Shown here in pieces: positions 17,377 through 27,227 of a DNA stretch of 64,000 nucleotides (its first letter is position 1; each line of letters starts with the position of its first letter). A program made the translations under genes and the position numbers. The stretch is from Spinactinospora alkalitolerans (GTDB taxonomy: Bacteria; Actinomycetota; Actinomycetes; Streptosporangiales; Streptosporangiaceae). Under the pieces are notes generated by a model that had not been told where the DNA came from, ran no database searches, and saw only the letters and a list, made by a program, of their open reading frames with translations. Location of the stretch: contig NZ_JACCCC010000001.1 of the NCBI RefSeq assembly GCF_013408795.1, positions 4,216,001 through 4,280,000 on the forward strand. The letters are read 5' to 3'.

Positions 17377-18600
17377 ATGAGCAGCACCGACGCAAAGCCG
17401 CTGACCGGAATCAGGGTCGCCGACCTCTCCAGGGTCCTCGCCGGGCCCTACGCCACGATGCTGCTGGCCGATCTGGGCGCCGAGGTCGTCAAGGTCGAGC
17501 ACCCCGGGCGCGGCGACGACACCCGTTCCTGGGGCCCGCCGTGGGCCGATGAGGAGGCCGCCTACTTCCTGTCGGTCAACCGGGGCAAGCGCAGTCTGGC
17601 CGTCGACGTCAAGGACCCCGAGGCCCTGGACGCCGTGGCGGAGCTGTGCGCGCGCTCCGACGTGGTCGTGCAGAACTTCCGTCCCGGCGTCGTCGAGCGC
17701 CTCGGCCTGGGCTACGCCGACGTCAGGCGGCGCAACCCCGGCGTGGTCTACTGCTCGATCAGCGGCTTCGGCCCCGAACACGAACCGGCGGGCCGTCCGG
17801 GCTTCGACCTGATCGTGCAGGCCGAGAGCGGCCTGATGGCGGCCACCGGTGAGCCCGGGGGCGCGGCGGCCAAGGTGGGGGTCGCGATCACCGACGTGCT
17901 CACCGGCCTGAACGCCGCGGTGTCGATCCTGGGCGCGCTGGTGCGGGCCAGGGCCACGGGCATCGGCGAGCACGTGACGGTGTCGCTGATCAACTCGGCG
18001 CTGTCGGGTCTGGCCAGCCTCAGCCAGGGCGCCCTGGTCACCGGCGAGGAACCGCAGCGCTACGGCAACGCCCACGCCACCATCGTGCCCTACCAGGTGT
18101 TCCCCACCGGCGACGCCGACATCGTCGTGGCCGCGGGCAACGACTCGCTGTACCGGCGGCTGTGCGCCGTCCTGAACCGGCCCGACCTCGCCGACGACCC
18201 GCGCTACGCCACCAACCCGCAGCGGGTCGCCCACCGCGACGGGCTCGTCGCACAGATCTCGGCCGCGCTGCGCGGCCGCACCGCCGAGGAGTGGGTGAAG
18301 CTGCTCATGGAGGCGGGCGTCCCGGTCGGCCGGGTGCGCGGGGTGCTGGACGCGGTCCGCGCCGCCGATGCCGCGGGCGACGGCGCCACCGTGGCCGTCG
18401 ATCATCCGACCGCCGGACCGCTGGAGCTGCTCCGGGCCGGCTTCCGGTCGGCCTCCGCCGGCGGTGCCGAGGAGCCGCCGCTGCCGCCGCCGCTGCTCGG
18501 CCAGCACTCCGCGGACGTCCTGGCCGAACTGGGCCTGGCCGAGGCCGACATCGCCCGGCTGGTCGAGCGCGGCGCGGTGCGGCGCGGCGGCGTCCGGTGA
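17377..18600 (+). CDS. Family III (CaiB/BaiF) CoA-transferase, SUGCT-like
   Basis: About 407 aa. It opens GIRVADLSRVLAGPYATMLLADLGAEVVKVE and keeps the family's GDDTRSWGPP and VNRGKRSLAVDVKD. The catalytic Asp lies in PGFDLIVQAESGLM, and the C terminus reads PLLGQHSADVLAELGL. Throughout it resembles succinyl-CoA:glutarate CoA-transferase, which makes glutaryl-CoA; the next gene is glutaryl-CoA dehydrogenase. Two starts are possible. GTG 17365 overlaps the DUF3870 stop but is 2 bases from AAGGAG. ATG 17377 is 14 bases away and is preferred on protein homology. Confidence 0.88.
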   Translation: MSSTDAKPLTGIRVADLSRVLAGPYATMLLADLGAEVVKVEHPGRGDDTRSWGPPWADEEAAYFLSVNRGKRSLAVDVKDPEALDAVAELCARSDVVVQNFRPGVVERLGLGYADVRRRNPGVVYCSISGFGPEHEPAGRPGFDLIVQAESGLMAATGEPGGAAAKVGVAITDVLTGLNAAVSILGALVRARATGIGEHVTVSLINSALSGLASLSQGALVTGEEPQRYGNAHATIVPYQVFPTGDADIVVAAGNDSLYRRLCAVLNRPDLADDPRYATNPQRVAHRDGLVAQISAALRGRTAEEWVKLLMEAGVPVGRVRGVLDAVRAADAAGDGATVAVDHPTAGPLELLRAGFRSASAGGAEEPPLPPPLLGQHSADVLAELGLAEADIARLVERGAVRRGGVR

Positions 18601-18669
18601 CGGCCCGGCGCGGCTCCGGCGGCGCCCCCACAGACCCATCGGCATCGAGTGAGACAGGGAAGGAACCCC

Positions 18670-19860
18670 ATGAGTGACCGGCACAAGGCCGCGGCCCCCG
18701 ACGCGCACGACTTCCTCGCCGTGGACGCCTCGCTGAGCGAGGAGGAGGCGGCCATCCGCGACACCGTCCGCGACTTCGCGGCCAGGGAGCTGCTGCCCAA
18801 CGTGGCGGACTGGTTCGACGCCGGGACCATCCCCGAGGCCAGGGCGCTGGCCGAGTCCTTCGGCGAGCTCGGTGTGTTCGGCATGCACCTCGAAGGCTAC
18901 GGCTGCGCCGGGACCAGCGCCGTCGCCTACGGCCTGGCCTGCCGCGAACTGGAGGCGGTGGACTCGGGGCTGCGCAGCTTCGTGTCGGTGCAGGGCTCCC
19001 TGGCGATGGCCGCGATCCACAAGTACGGCTCCGAGGAGCAGAAGACCGAGTGGCTGCCCCGGATGGCGGCGGGCAGGGCCGTCGGCTGCTTCGGCCTGAC
19101 CGAGCCCGACGCCGGCAGCGACCCCGGATCGATGCGCACCAGGGCCCGCCGCGACGGTTCGGACTGGGTGCTGGACGGCGTGAAGATGTGGATCACCAAC
19201 GGCTCCATCGCCGACGTCGCCGTGGTCTGGGCCGACACGGAGGAGGGCGTCCGCGGTTTCCTGGTGCCCACCGACGCGCCCGGCTTCACCGCCAACACCA
19301 TCCACAGGAAGCTGTCGCTGCGCGCCTCGATCACCTCCGAGCTCGTGCTGGAGGGCGTGCGGCTGCCGGCCGAGGCGCGCCTGCCGGGCGCCACCGGGCT
19401 CGGCGCCCCGCTGTCCTGCCTGAACGAGGCCCGCTACGGGATCGTGTGGGGCGCGGCCGGAGCCGGCCGCGCCTGCTACGAGGCGGCGCTGGACTACGCC
19501 TCGACGCGGGTGCAGTTCGGCCGGCCCATCGCCGGTTTCCAGCTCACCCAGCGCAAACTCGCCGACATGGTCGTCGACGTCAACCACGCCAACCTCACGG
19601 CGCTGCAGATCGGCCGGCTCAAGGATCGGGGGGCCTGCCACCACAACCACGTGAGCTTCGGTAAGTTCGCCAATGTCGCGGCGGCCCAGCGGGTCGCGCG
19701 CACGGCGCGTTCGATCCACGGCGCCAACGGCATCACGCTGGAGTACCCGGTGCTGCGCCACATGGTGAACCTGGAGACCGTCGCGACGTATGAGGGCACC
19801 GAGGAGATCCACGCGCTGAGCCTGGGGCAGGCGGTCACCGGCGTCGCCGCGTTCCGATGA
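18670..19860 (+). CDS. gcdH: Glutaryl-CoA dehydrogenase (acyl-CoA dehydrogenase family)
   Basis: The 396-aa FAD enzyme oxidises and decarboxylates glutaryl-CoA to crotonyl-CoA in lysine/tryptophan/glutarate breakdown. The C-terminal block (GANGITLEYPVLRHMVNLET, then VATYEGTEEIHALSLGQAVTG) is closer to GcdH than to general acyl-CoA dehydrogenases. It holds the catalytic Glu in YEGT. Other motifs are CFGLTEPDAGSDPGSM and MWITNG. ATG 18670 follows GGAAGGAACCCC. It lies 69 bp after the CoA-transferase, as a two-step pathway. Confidence 0.92.
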   Translation: MSDRHKAAAPDAHDFLAVDASLSEEEAAIRDTVRDFAARELLPNVADWFDAGTIPEARALAESFGELGVFGMHLEGYGCAGTSAVAYGLACRELEAVDSGLRSFVSVQGSLAMAAIHKYGSEEQKTEWLPRMAAGRAVGCFGLTEPDAGSDPGSMRTRARRDGSDWVLDGVKMWITNGSIADVAVVWADTEEGVRGFLVPTDAPGFTANTIHRKLSLRASITSELVLEGVRLPAEARLPGATGLGAPLSCLNEARYGIVWGAAGAGRACYEAALDYASTRVQFGRPIAGFQLTQRKLADMVVDVNHANLTALQIGRLKDRGACHHNHVSFGKFANVAAAQRVARTARSIHGANGITLEYPVLRHMVNLETVATYEGTEEIHALSLGQAVTGVAAFR

Positions 19861-19976
19861 GGTCCGGCCGGGGCGGCCCGCGCCGCGGATAACCCCGGCC
19901 GAGCCGGGTACCGCAACGCGCGAGGAACTCGGCGCACGCCCCAGAATGGACGGGAGCGCGGACAAGGGAGATGACG

Positions 19977-20441
19977 ATGGCGAACGGGACGAGGCGATTG
20001 CAGATGACCAGGCTCAGGCGCACCGCGAACGCCGTCATCGGGGGCTTCCTCAAATACGGGTACGGCCCGCCGGAGATGCACCTGCTGACCACGCGCGGGG
20101 CCAAGTCGGGGTTCCTGCGCACCACGCCGGTCAGCCTGGTGGAGAACAGCAGGGGCCGCTTCCTCGTCGCCCCCTACGGCCCGGTCGGCTGGGTGCACAA
20201 CATCCGCAAGGACGGGTTCGCGACCCTGCGCCGGGGCGGCTGGATCGAGCTGATCAGCGTGCAGGAGGTCTCCTCGGAGCGGGCCGGGCCGGTGCTGCGC
20301 GAGTACCTGGACCACCCCAGGGCCGTCGTCGTCGGCCCCCACTTCGACCTCGGCCCCGACTCCTCCGAGGCCGACTACGTCGAGGCGGCGGGAGGCCACC
20401 CCGTGTTCGAGATCGTGCGCAGCACCATGATCCGGATTTGA
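19977..20441 (+). CDS. Nitroreductase family deazaflavin-dependent oxidoreductase
   Basis: A 154-aa protein of the split-beta-barrel F420-binding (Ddn/FDOR-A) group: LTTRGAKSGFLRTTPVSLVE, FLVAPYGPVGWVHNIRKDG and DYVEAAGGHPVFEIV. Family members use F420H2 to reduce varied substrates; the substrate here is unknown. ATG 19977 is preferred to ATG 19971 because AAGGGAG abuts the first and is correctly spaced from the second. It is followed by a strong terminator. Confidence 0.85.
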   Translation: MANGTRRLQMTRLRRTANAVIGGFLKYGYGPPEMHLLTTRGAKSGFLRTTPVSLVENSRGRFLVAPYGPVGWVHNIRKDGFATLRRGGWIELISVQEVSSERAGPVLREYLDHPRAVVVGPHFDLGPDSSEADYVEAAGGHPVFEIVRSTMIRI

Positions 20442-20466
20442 CCTTTCCCCGCGGTTTCCGGCGATT

Positions 20467-20496
20467 GGGCATCCCCGGAGCAGGGGATGCCCTTTT
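20467..20496 (+). terminator. Rho-independent terminator
   Basis: GGGCATCCCC (20467-20476), loop GGAGCA, GGGGATGCCC (20483-20492), then TTTT. This perfect 10-bp stem with a T-run lies 26 bp after the deazaflavin oxidoreductase stop. Confidence 0.9.
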
Positions 20497-20573
20497 CGCC
20501 GGGCTTTTTGGGCTCGGCCCAATAGCATTCGAACCCATCGGCAGCCACGCGAAGCGCGGAAGGAGGTGACACT

Positions 20574-20864
20574 GTGGACGACATGGCACCCATCGAAATC
20601 CGGGGACTGTCCCCGTATGCTCGCGAAAACATCCGCCGCAAAGCGGCGGCCGCGCACATGTCACCAGAGGACTACGTGCGTGCACTCGTCGAGGCGGACG
20701 CCCGCATCGAATCTGAGACCGTGTACTTCAGCATGGCCGACGACGAGTATCAGCGCGTCAGTGATGCCGTGCTCGACGAGATCGCCGAGCACCGGAAACA
20801 GATCAAGAGTGAGATCACGAACGAGGACATTCTGGCCGCTCTGCACGAAGGGCGGCGCGGGTGA
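20574..20864 (+). CDS. Antitoxin of a VapBC-type module
   Basis: A 96-aa protein whose N-terminal half (PIEIRGLSPYARENIRRKAA, then EDYVRALVEADARI) looks like a ribbon-helix-helix DNA-binding domain of the FitA/VapB kind. The acidic C-terminal half would bind the toxin. GTG 20574 has AGGAGGT at ideal spacing. The stop overlaps the toxin start (GTGA). Base composition is visibly less G+C-rich than the neighbours, suggesting transfer. Confidence 0.82.
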   Translation: MDDMAPIEIRGLSPYARENIRRKAAAAHMSPEDYVRALVEADARIESETVYFSMADDEYQRVSDAVLDEIAEHRKQIKSEITNEDILAALHEGRRG

Positions 20865-21250
20865 TCGTCGTCGATACCTCCGCGATCATCGCGCTGACCA
20901 TTCATGAGCCGAGAGGCATGGCCGTCGAGGCCCGACTGCGCGGCCGTCGCATGTACGCGCCGCATTTCGTCGACCTAGAGGTGGCCAACGTACTGCGCGG
21001 TTTGCTGATGGGCGGCAAGCTCACTCTGCCCCCGGCCGAACAGGCACTGCACGATTTCCTGGCCATGCCGGTCGAACGCCGCGATCTCGGGCCCCTTATC
21101 AGCAGGGTCTGGGAGCTCCGACACAACTACTCGGCATACGACGCCGCTTACGTCGCCCTGGCCGAGAACCTTGGAGCCACTCTCCTGACCACCGACGCCA
21201 AGCTCGCCCGAGGGACGGGGGCGCGCTGCCCCATCGAGCTGGTCTCCTGA
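20861..21250 (+). CDS. PIN-domain toxin ribonuclease (VapC family)
   Basis: A 129-aa PIN protein. It has the N-terminal Asp in VIVVDTSAIIAL, the central Glu in FVDLEVANVLRG, and C-terminal Asp residues in YSAYDAAYVALAENLGATLLTTDAKLAR, making up the Mg-binding acidic cluster. VapC toxins cleave tRNA or rRNA. Translation is coupled to the antitoxin by GTGA overlap. The active site looks complete. Confidence 0.9.
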   Translation: MIVVDTSAIIALTIHEPRGMAVEARLRGRRMYAPHFVDLEVANVLRGLLMGGKLTLPPAEQALHDFLAMPVERRDLGPLISRVWELRHNYSAYDAAYVALAENLGATLLTTDAKLARGTGARCPIELVS

Positions 21251-21394
21251 ACCGTCCCGCCCTTTTGGCCCGGCCGGATACACCGATCTGCGCCGGGCAT
21301 CCGACCCCGAACGCCTACATCCAAAGCAGCATCTCCATTTCCGCTGCGTGCAGGAGGCGGCCGCGCCCCTTGGGCCGCGACCATCGGAACGGAG

Positions 21395-21413
21395 CGGGCA
21401 CGACGCGTGCCCG
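21395..21413 (+). promoter_or_regulatory. Inverted repeat before DUF418 gene
   Basis: CGGGCACG, spacer ACG, CGTGCCCG: perfect 8-bp arms, 30 bp upstream of the DUF418 start. It could be an operator or a small hairpin. The rest of the 193-bp gap shows nothing else. Confidence 0.3.
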
Positions 21414-21443
21414 ACCGGCCGATGATCATGGGGGAGCTCGACG

Positions 21444-22679
21444 ATGGACACCACCGCGCAACGGGTCGCGGACCGGGCGCACGCCGCGCCCGCGGGGCGC
21501 CTGCCGCTGCTGGACGTGCTGCGCGGCGCGGCGATCCTGGGGACGCTGGCCACCAACGTGTGGATCTTCGCCGGCCCCGGCGGCGACGCCGGCCCGCTCA
21601 TCGACACCGGGGCCGCGGCCCCGGCGGCAGCGGAGCTGCTGGAGGCGCCCACGGCGGCGGGCGTCGCCGAGTTCCTCTTCCGGTTCGCCGCCAACGGCAA
21701 GTTTCTGGCGCTGCTGACGCTGCTCTTCGGCGTCGGCCTGGCCATCCAGTTCCGCTCCGCGGCCAAGCGGGGTTCGCGCTGGCCCGGCCGGTACAAATGG
21801 CGCGCGCTGTTCCTGCTGCTCGAAGGCGCGCTCCACTTCACCCTGGTCTTCGCCTGGGACGTCCTCATGGGCTACGCCGCCACCGCGCTGCTGGTGGCGT
21901 GGCTGCTCACCCGCTCCGAACGCGCGCAGCGGATCGTCATGTGGGCGCAGGCCGCGCTGCACGTCGCGTTCATGGCGGCGCTGACGGCGCTGCTGTACGC
22001 CCCCGCCGCATCGCCGCCGCAGGACACCGCTCCGCCGCCGGGCACTGCGGACGTGGTGCGGCTCTACGTCGAGGGCGGCTACCTCGACCAGGTGCTGTTC
22101 CGGCTGGAGAACTTCGCGGTCCTGCGCATCGAGCCCGTCATCACCTTCCCCCTGCTGGTGTTCCTGTTCCTGCTGGGCGTACGGCTGCTCCGGGCCGGGG
22201 CCTTCGACCCGGACGACACCGGACGCCGGCTGCGGGTCCGCATGCTCGCCTGGGGGCTGGGGATCGGCCTCCCGCTGAACCTGGCCACGGCGCTCCTGGG
22301 GCCGAACCTCTTCCTGATCGACCGCTACGTCTGCGCCCCCGTCCTGGCGCTGGGCTACATCGGCCTGATCGGCGTGCTGATGGACCGGGTGCGCCGCCCG
22401 GGGACCGTCACCGCGGGCCTGTCGGCGCTCGGCCGCACGGCGATGTCGGGCTACGTCCTGCAGAACGCGCTCTGCATGCTCCTGTGCTACGGCATCGGCC
22501 TGGGCCTGGCTTCGAGGTTGGCCGGAACCGGCCCCTGGTGGGTGCTCGGCCTGTGGGCCGCGGTGAGCCTGACCCTGCTGGTCGCCGCGCCGCTGTGGCT
22601 GCGCCGCTTCCCCCAGGGCCCGCTGGAGGGCCTGCAGAAGTGGGTCCTGACCCGGATCCCGGACCGGTCGCGGCGCTGA
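21444..22679 (+). CDS. DUF418 family membrane protein
   Basis: A 411-aa polytopic membrane protein. It starts in the DUF418/HGSNAT-like pattern (RLPLLDVLRGAAILGTLATNVW), has FLALLTLLFGVGLAIQF, and has a C-terminal DUF418 block with LGRTAMSGYVLQNALCMLL. About ten hydrophobic segments are visible. Function unknown; related proteins are suspected transporters or acyl-transfer membrane enzymes. ATG 21444 follows GGGGGAGCTCGACG. A paralogue lies at 44475-45716. Confidence 0.85.
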   Translation: MDTTAQRVADRAHAAPAGRLPLLDVLRGAAILGTLATNVWIFAGPGGDAGPLIDTGAAAPAAAELLEAPTAAGVAEFLFRFAANGKFLALLTLLFGVGLAIQFRSAAKRGSRWPGRYKWRALFLLLEGALHFTLVFAWDVLMGYAATALLVAWLLTRSERAQRIVMWAQAALHVAFMAALTALLYAPAASPPQDTAPPPGTADVVRLYVEGGYLDQVLFRLENFAVLRIEPVITFPLLVFLFLLGVRLLRAGAFDPDDTGRRLRVRMLAWGLGIGLPLNLATALLGPNLFLIDRYVCAPVLALGYIGLIGVLMDRVRRPGTVTAGLSALGRTAMSGYVLQNALCMLLCYGIGLGLASRLAGTGPWWVLGLWAAVSLTLLVAAPLWLRRFPQGPLEGLQKWVLTRIPDRSRR

Positions 22680-22715
22680 CCGGCGGCCCGTGTGCGGCCG
22701 CGACCGGCCCGGGCC

Positions 22716-22773
22716 GCACGGGCGAAGGCCCCTGCTCCTCCTCGGCGGGAGGGGCGGGGGCCTTCGCCCGTGT
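22716..22773. terminator. Bidirectional terminator between DUF418 gene and metK
   Basis: GCACGGGCGAAGGCCCC (22716-22732) pairs with GGGGCCTTCGCCCGTGT (22757-22773) around a 24-base loop, 16 paired bases. It lies between two converging genes. Confidence 0.75.
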
Positions 22774-22803
22774 CGTCGTTCGTCGTCGTCCGCTGTCGGT
22801 CCC

Positions 22804-23997
<1,194 letters not shown>

Positions 23998-24285
23998 GTT
24001 GAGTGACTCCTTGCAGCGGCTGCTGGCTGACAGTTGTCGGTGCGGAACGGTGCTCGGCGGGAGGCGGGGTCGCTCCCGTCGAAAACCGACCGGCGCGGTT
24101 GGTTTCCGGGTCCACTGTAGTGGGACACCCCCTGCCGCTGTGAAGACGCGGTACTCCGGAGGGCCCGCTGCAGCGCCGTTCCGTTGGGCTGCTCGGGACC
24201 GTGCGAACGGCTCTCTTCGCTGGACAGGACCCTTGTAGGGTACTGCGGCGCCCCAGCGAGACAATCGCAACCCTACCCATGGGTA
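23998..24285 (-). other. metK leader and promoter region
   Basis: The 288-bp gap upstream of metK holds a plausible promoter on the minus strand: TTGTCT (-35), a 16-bp spacer and TACCCT (-10), near 24235-24262. The resulting leader would be about 230 nt. It contains a short hairpin (AACCAACCG…CGGTCGGTTT) but no SAM-riboswitch pattern that I can recognise. Confidence 0.4.
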
Positions 24286-25497
24286 TCAAGAGGCCAACCG
24301 CTCCCCCACCAGATCCCACACGCGGTCGGCGAGGTCCTCCTTCGGGCCGTGCGCGATCTCGGTGGCCGTCCCGTCCGCTCCGAGCACGACGGCCTGGTTG
24401 TCGGCGGTGCCGAACGCGCGGCCGCCGCCCACCTGGTTGACGACCAGCAGGTCGCACCCCTTGCGCGCGAGTTTGGCGCGGCCGTGCTCCAGCACGTTGT
24501 CGGTCTCGGCCGCGAAGCCCACGATCACCTGGCCGGCGTGCGCGCGCTCCCTGCCGAGCTCCAGCAGGATGTCGGGGTTCTCCGTCAGGGAGATCGGGCC
24601 GGGGGCCGCACCGGACTTCTTGATCTTGCTCGCTGCGGCCGCGTCCGGCCGGAAGTCGGCGACCGCAGCGGCCATCACGACGACGTCGGCCCCGGCCCGC
24701 CCGGCGAGCACGGCCTCGCGCAGCTCCCGCGCCGAGCCGACCCGCACCACCTTCGCGCCCGCGGGGTCGGGCAGCGCCACGTTGGCCGAGACCAGGGTGA
24801 CGCTCGCGCCCCGGGCGACGGCGGTCGCGGCCAGCGCGTAGCCCTGCAGGCCCGAGGAGCGGTTGCCGATGAAGCGCACCGGGTCGATGGCCTCGCGGGT
24901 GCCGCCGGCTGAGACCACCACGTGCCGGCCGGCCAGGTCGGAGTCGAGCGCCCCCCGCCGCAGGACCCGCCGGCCGACCGCGAACAGCTCCTCCGGCTCC
25001 GGCAGCCGCCCGCGCCCGGTGTCGACGCCGGTGAGGCGCCCGACGGCGGGGTCGATCACGATCGCGCCGCGCGAGCGCAGGGTCGCGACGTTGGCCTGCG
25101 TGGCCGGGTGCTCCCACATCTCGGTGTGCATCGCCGGGGCGAACACGATCGGGCAGCGCGCGGTGAGCAGCGTGTTGGTGAGCAGGTCGTCGGCCAGCCC
25201 GTGGGCGGCCCTGGCCAGCAGGTCGGCGGTCGCGGGGGCGACGAACACCAGGTCGGCGCGCTGGCCGATCCGCACGTGCGGCACCTCGTGCACGCCGTCC
25301 CACACCCCGGTGGCCACGGGCCGTCCGGAGAGCGCGGCCCAGGTGGGTTCGCCCACGAACCGCAGCGCGTCGGCGGTGGGCACCACCTTGACGCCGTGCC
25401 CCGATTCGGTGAAGCGCCGCAGCAGCTCGCAGACCTTGTAGGCGGCGATTCCCGCGCCGACTCCCAGGACGACCTCAGGCGTGTGTTCAGTGCTCAC
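24286..25497 (-). CDS. coaBC: Bifunctional phosphopantothenoylcysteine decarboxylase / phosphopantothenate–cysteine ligase
   Basis: The 403-aa protein performs two steps of coenzyme A synthesis. The CoaC domain (1-190) starts VVLGVGAGIAAYKVCELLRR. It has the catalytic His in HEVPHVRIG and the substrate clamp around ARCPIVFAPAMHTEMW. The CoaB domain begins VVVSAGGTREAIDPVRFIGNRSSG and contains AAVADFRP and ASKIKKSG. GTG 25497 has no strong Shine-Dalgarno. Confidence 0.97.
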   Translation of the reverse strand: MSTEHTPEVVLGVGAGIAAYKVCELLRRFTESGHGVKVVPTADALRFVGEPTWAALSGRPVATGVWDGVHEVPHVRIGQRADLVFVAPATADLLARAAHGLADDLLTNTLLTARCPIVFAPAMHTEMWEHPATQANVATLRSRGAIVIDPAVGRLTGVDTGRGRLPEPEELFAVGRRVLRRGALDSDLAGRHVVVSAGGTREAIDPVRFIGNRSSGLQGYALAATAVARGASVTLVSANVALPDPAGAKVVRVGSARELREAVLAGRAGADVVVMAAAVADFRPDAAAASKIKKSGAAPGPISLTENPDILLELGRERAHAGQVIVGFAAETDNVLEHGRAKLARKGCDLLVVNQVGGGRAFGTADNQAVVLGADGTATEIAHGPKEDLADRVWDLVGERLAS

Positions 25498-25555
25498 GGT
25501 GGGACTTTAACGAAGCCGCCCCGCCCGGACGCGGGCGGGGCCGGGGCGGGAGCGC

Positions 25556-25822
25556 CTAGGCGCCCTCGTAGGGCTCCGCGTTCAGCAGGCGCTCCTTGGT
25601 CTCGCGCAGGGCGATGGACAGCGCCTTCTCCTGGACCTGGGTCTCCACCAGCGGCCCGACGTACTCCAGCAGGCCCTCGCCCAGCTGGGCGTAGTAGGCG
25701 TTGATCTGCCGGGCACGCTTGGCCGCCATGGTGACCAGGCTGTACTTGCTGTCGACGACCTCGAGGAGCTCGTCGATCGGCGGGTTGGTGATGCCTTCGG
25801 CGACGGGCTGCGTGCCTGCCAC
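25556..25822 (-). CDS. rpoZ: RNA polymerase omega subunit
   Basis: The 88-aa protein begins [20 protein letters not shown] and contains the conserved [20 protein letters not shown], which packs on the beta' subunit. The C-terminal [16 protein letters not shown] is normal for actinobacteria. GTG 25822 is chosen because homology starts there; the frame runs further upstream only by chance. It lies between gmk and coaBC in the usual order. Confidence 0.95.
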   Translation of the reverse strand: MAGTQPVAEGITNPPIDELLEVVDSKYSLVTMAAKRARQINAYYAQLGEGLLEYVGPLVETQVQEKALSIALRETKERLLNAEPYEGA

Positions 25823-25968
25823 GTTGCGTACCCCTAGACGGTTGGCCGGCCCCGTTGCGGGACCGTGGGATGGTTTTTCGAGGTCTCGACGCCGACCGGC
25901 GGGACCGGGGCGTCCGCCGTGCCCGACGGCCGCCGCGCGCCGCGGTGTCCGGCGCCGGCGCACCGGTA

Positions 25969-26565
25969 TCACACCGATGGCGCGAGTATCAACGCTAGCA
26001 GCTCGTCGCAGACATCGCGCAACGACGTGTTGACGAGCGTGGTGTCGAACTCCTTCTCGGCGGCGAGTTCGATGCGGGCGGTGTCGAGGCGGCGCTGGAC
26101 CACATCGGACGATTCGGTGCCGCGCCCGGTGAGCCTGCGCACCAGCTCCTCCCACGAGGGCGGGGCCAGGAACACCAGGTAGGCCTCCGGCATGTTCGAG
26201 CGCACCTGCCGGGCGCCCTGCAGCTCGATCTCCAGCAGCACCGGCTCGCCGGCCGCCAGCCGCCGCACGACCGGGCCGCGCGGCGTGCCGTAGCGGTTGC
26301 CCGCGAACTCCGCCCATTCCAGGAGCTCGTGCCCGGCCACCAGGCGGTCGAACTCGTCGTCGGAGACGAAGTAGTACTCGACGCCGTCGGTCTCGCCCGG
26401 GCGGGGCTTGCGGGTGGTCACCGAGATCGAGAGCCACACCTCGGGGTGCCGACGGCGGATCTCCTTGACGACCGTGCTCTTGCCCACTCCCGAGGGCCCT
26501 GACAGCACCGTGAGCCGCTTCGACGGGCTGTTCGGGCTGACGTCGGTTCCGGGCTCAACAGGCAC
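25969..26565 (-). CDS. gmk: Guanylate kinase
   Basis: It phosphorylates GMP to GDP. The 198-aa protein has the P-loop [10 protein letters not shown], the GMP-binding [36 protein letters not shown], and [13 protein letters not shown] 26565 is preferred. A GTG at 26619 would add 18 Arg/Pro-rich residues with no ribosome-binding site. It sits between mihF and rpoZ, the standard actinobacterial arrangement. Confidence 0.95.
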   Translation of the reverse strand: MPVEPGTDVSPNSPSKRLTVLSGPSGVGKSTVVKEIRRRHPEVWLSISVTTRKPRPGETDGVEYYFVSDDEFDRLVAGHELLEWAEFAGNRYGTPRGPVVRRLAAGEPVLLEIELQGARQVRSNMPEAYLVFLAPPSWEELVRRLTGRGTESSDVVQRRLDTARIELAAEKEFDTTLVNTSLRDVCDELLALILAPSV

Positions 26566-26906
26566 TGATCTCAGACTCTCAACTACCCCGGGCGGGCGGT
26601 TCGGCGGCGGTCGTCGCACCGGCGCGGCGCACGCGGTGCGCGGCGCACGTTCTCGGGCCGTGCCGCACGCCCGGGCGCCGGGCCGCGCCGCGGCCGATCG
26701 CGCTCGCGAGCGGGTCGGTGCGTGGGTCTTTTATACCACCGTGCCGCGGTGCGACCGGGCGGACCGCGATCGTGAGAACGCTCCCACCCGGGGCCGCACC
26801 GCGGCATCGGACACTCGACCGGCGGCCGGGACCTCGGGGATCCCGGCCGCCGGTCACCGGGCGGGGCGTCGGTGCTCACCGGCGACCCGCCCCGGCGTCG
26901 ACCTGA
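26566..26906. other. Spacer between gmk and mihF
   Basis: This 341-bp gap contains the mihF terminator hairpin (26818-26854). Open frames across it are Arg/Pro-rich artefacts of high G+C. Around 26730 the plus strand has TTTTATACCACC; its complement GGTATAAAAG is AT-rich and may include the gmk -10 (TATAAA). Confidence 0.45.
26818..26854 (-). terminator. Hairpin after mihF
   Basis: ACCGGCGGCCGGGA (26818-26831) and TCCCGGCCGCCGGT (26841-26854) form a perfect 14-bp stem with a 9-base loop, 53 bp downstream of mihF. It lacks a T-run, as is common for terminators in very G+C-rich actinobacteria. Confidence 0.6.
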
Positions 26907-27227
26907 CTACTCGGCGCCGCCGAACTCGCGCTCCAGCGCGGCGCGCTGGTTGGCGCCCAGGCCCCGGACGCGCCGGGACTCGGCGATGTTGAGGCGCTCC
27001 ATGATCTGCTTGGCGCGGACCTTGCCGACGCCGGGGAGCGACTCGAGCAGAGCGGAGACCTTCATCTTGCCGATGACGTCATCGTTCTGGCCGTCCGCGA
27101 GGACCTCGGCCAGCGAGACGCCGCCGTGCTTGAGTCGGTTCTTCACTTCCGCGCGCTCTTTTCTGGCCTTGGCGGCTTTTTCCAGAGCGGCGGCGCGCTG
27201 TTCAGGTGTGAGGGGAGGAAGGGCCAC
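26907..27227 (-). CDS. mihF: Actinobacterial integration host factor (nucleoid protein mIHF)
   Basis: The 106-aa protein begins MALPPLTPEQRAAALEKAAK and has a basic N-terminal helix followed by the helix-two-turn-helix part SALLESLPGVGKVRAKQIME. This gives non-sequence-specific duplex DNA binding. GTG 27227 follows GAGGTGACCCGGC. mIHF organises the chromosome and affects development and phage integration in actinobacteria. It is in its standard place between gmk and pyrF. Confidence 0.96.
   Translation of the reverse strand: MALPPLTPEQRAAALEKAAKARKERAEVKNRLKHGGVSLAEVLADGQNDDVIGKMKVSALLESLPGVGKVRAKQIMERLNIAESRRVRGLGANQRAALEREFGGAE

Noticed and set aside
21251-21443. A tRNA or small RNA between the PIN toxin and DUF418 genes
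   Set aside because: No cloverleaf, T-loop GTTCRANNC or CCA-adjacent acceptor stem was found; only a short palindrome is present.
23998-24285. A SAM riboswitch in front of metK
   Set aside because: None of the SAM-I, SAM-II or SAM-IV core blocks is present, in contrast to 16640-16758.
26579-26879. About 90-98-codon minus-strand frames between mihF and gmk
   Set aside because: Arg/Pro/Gly-rich, run through the terminator hairpin, no Shine-Dalgarno.
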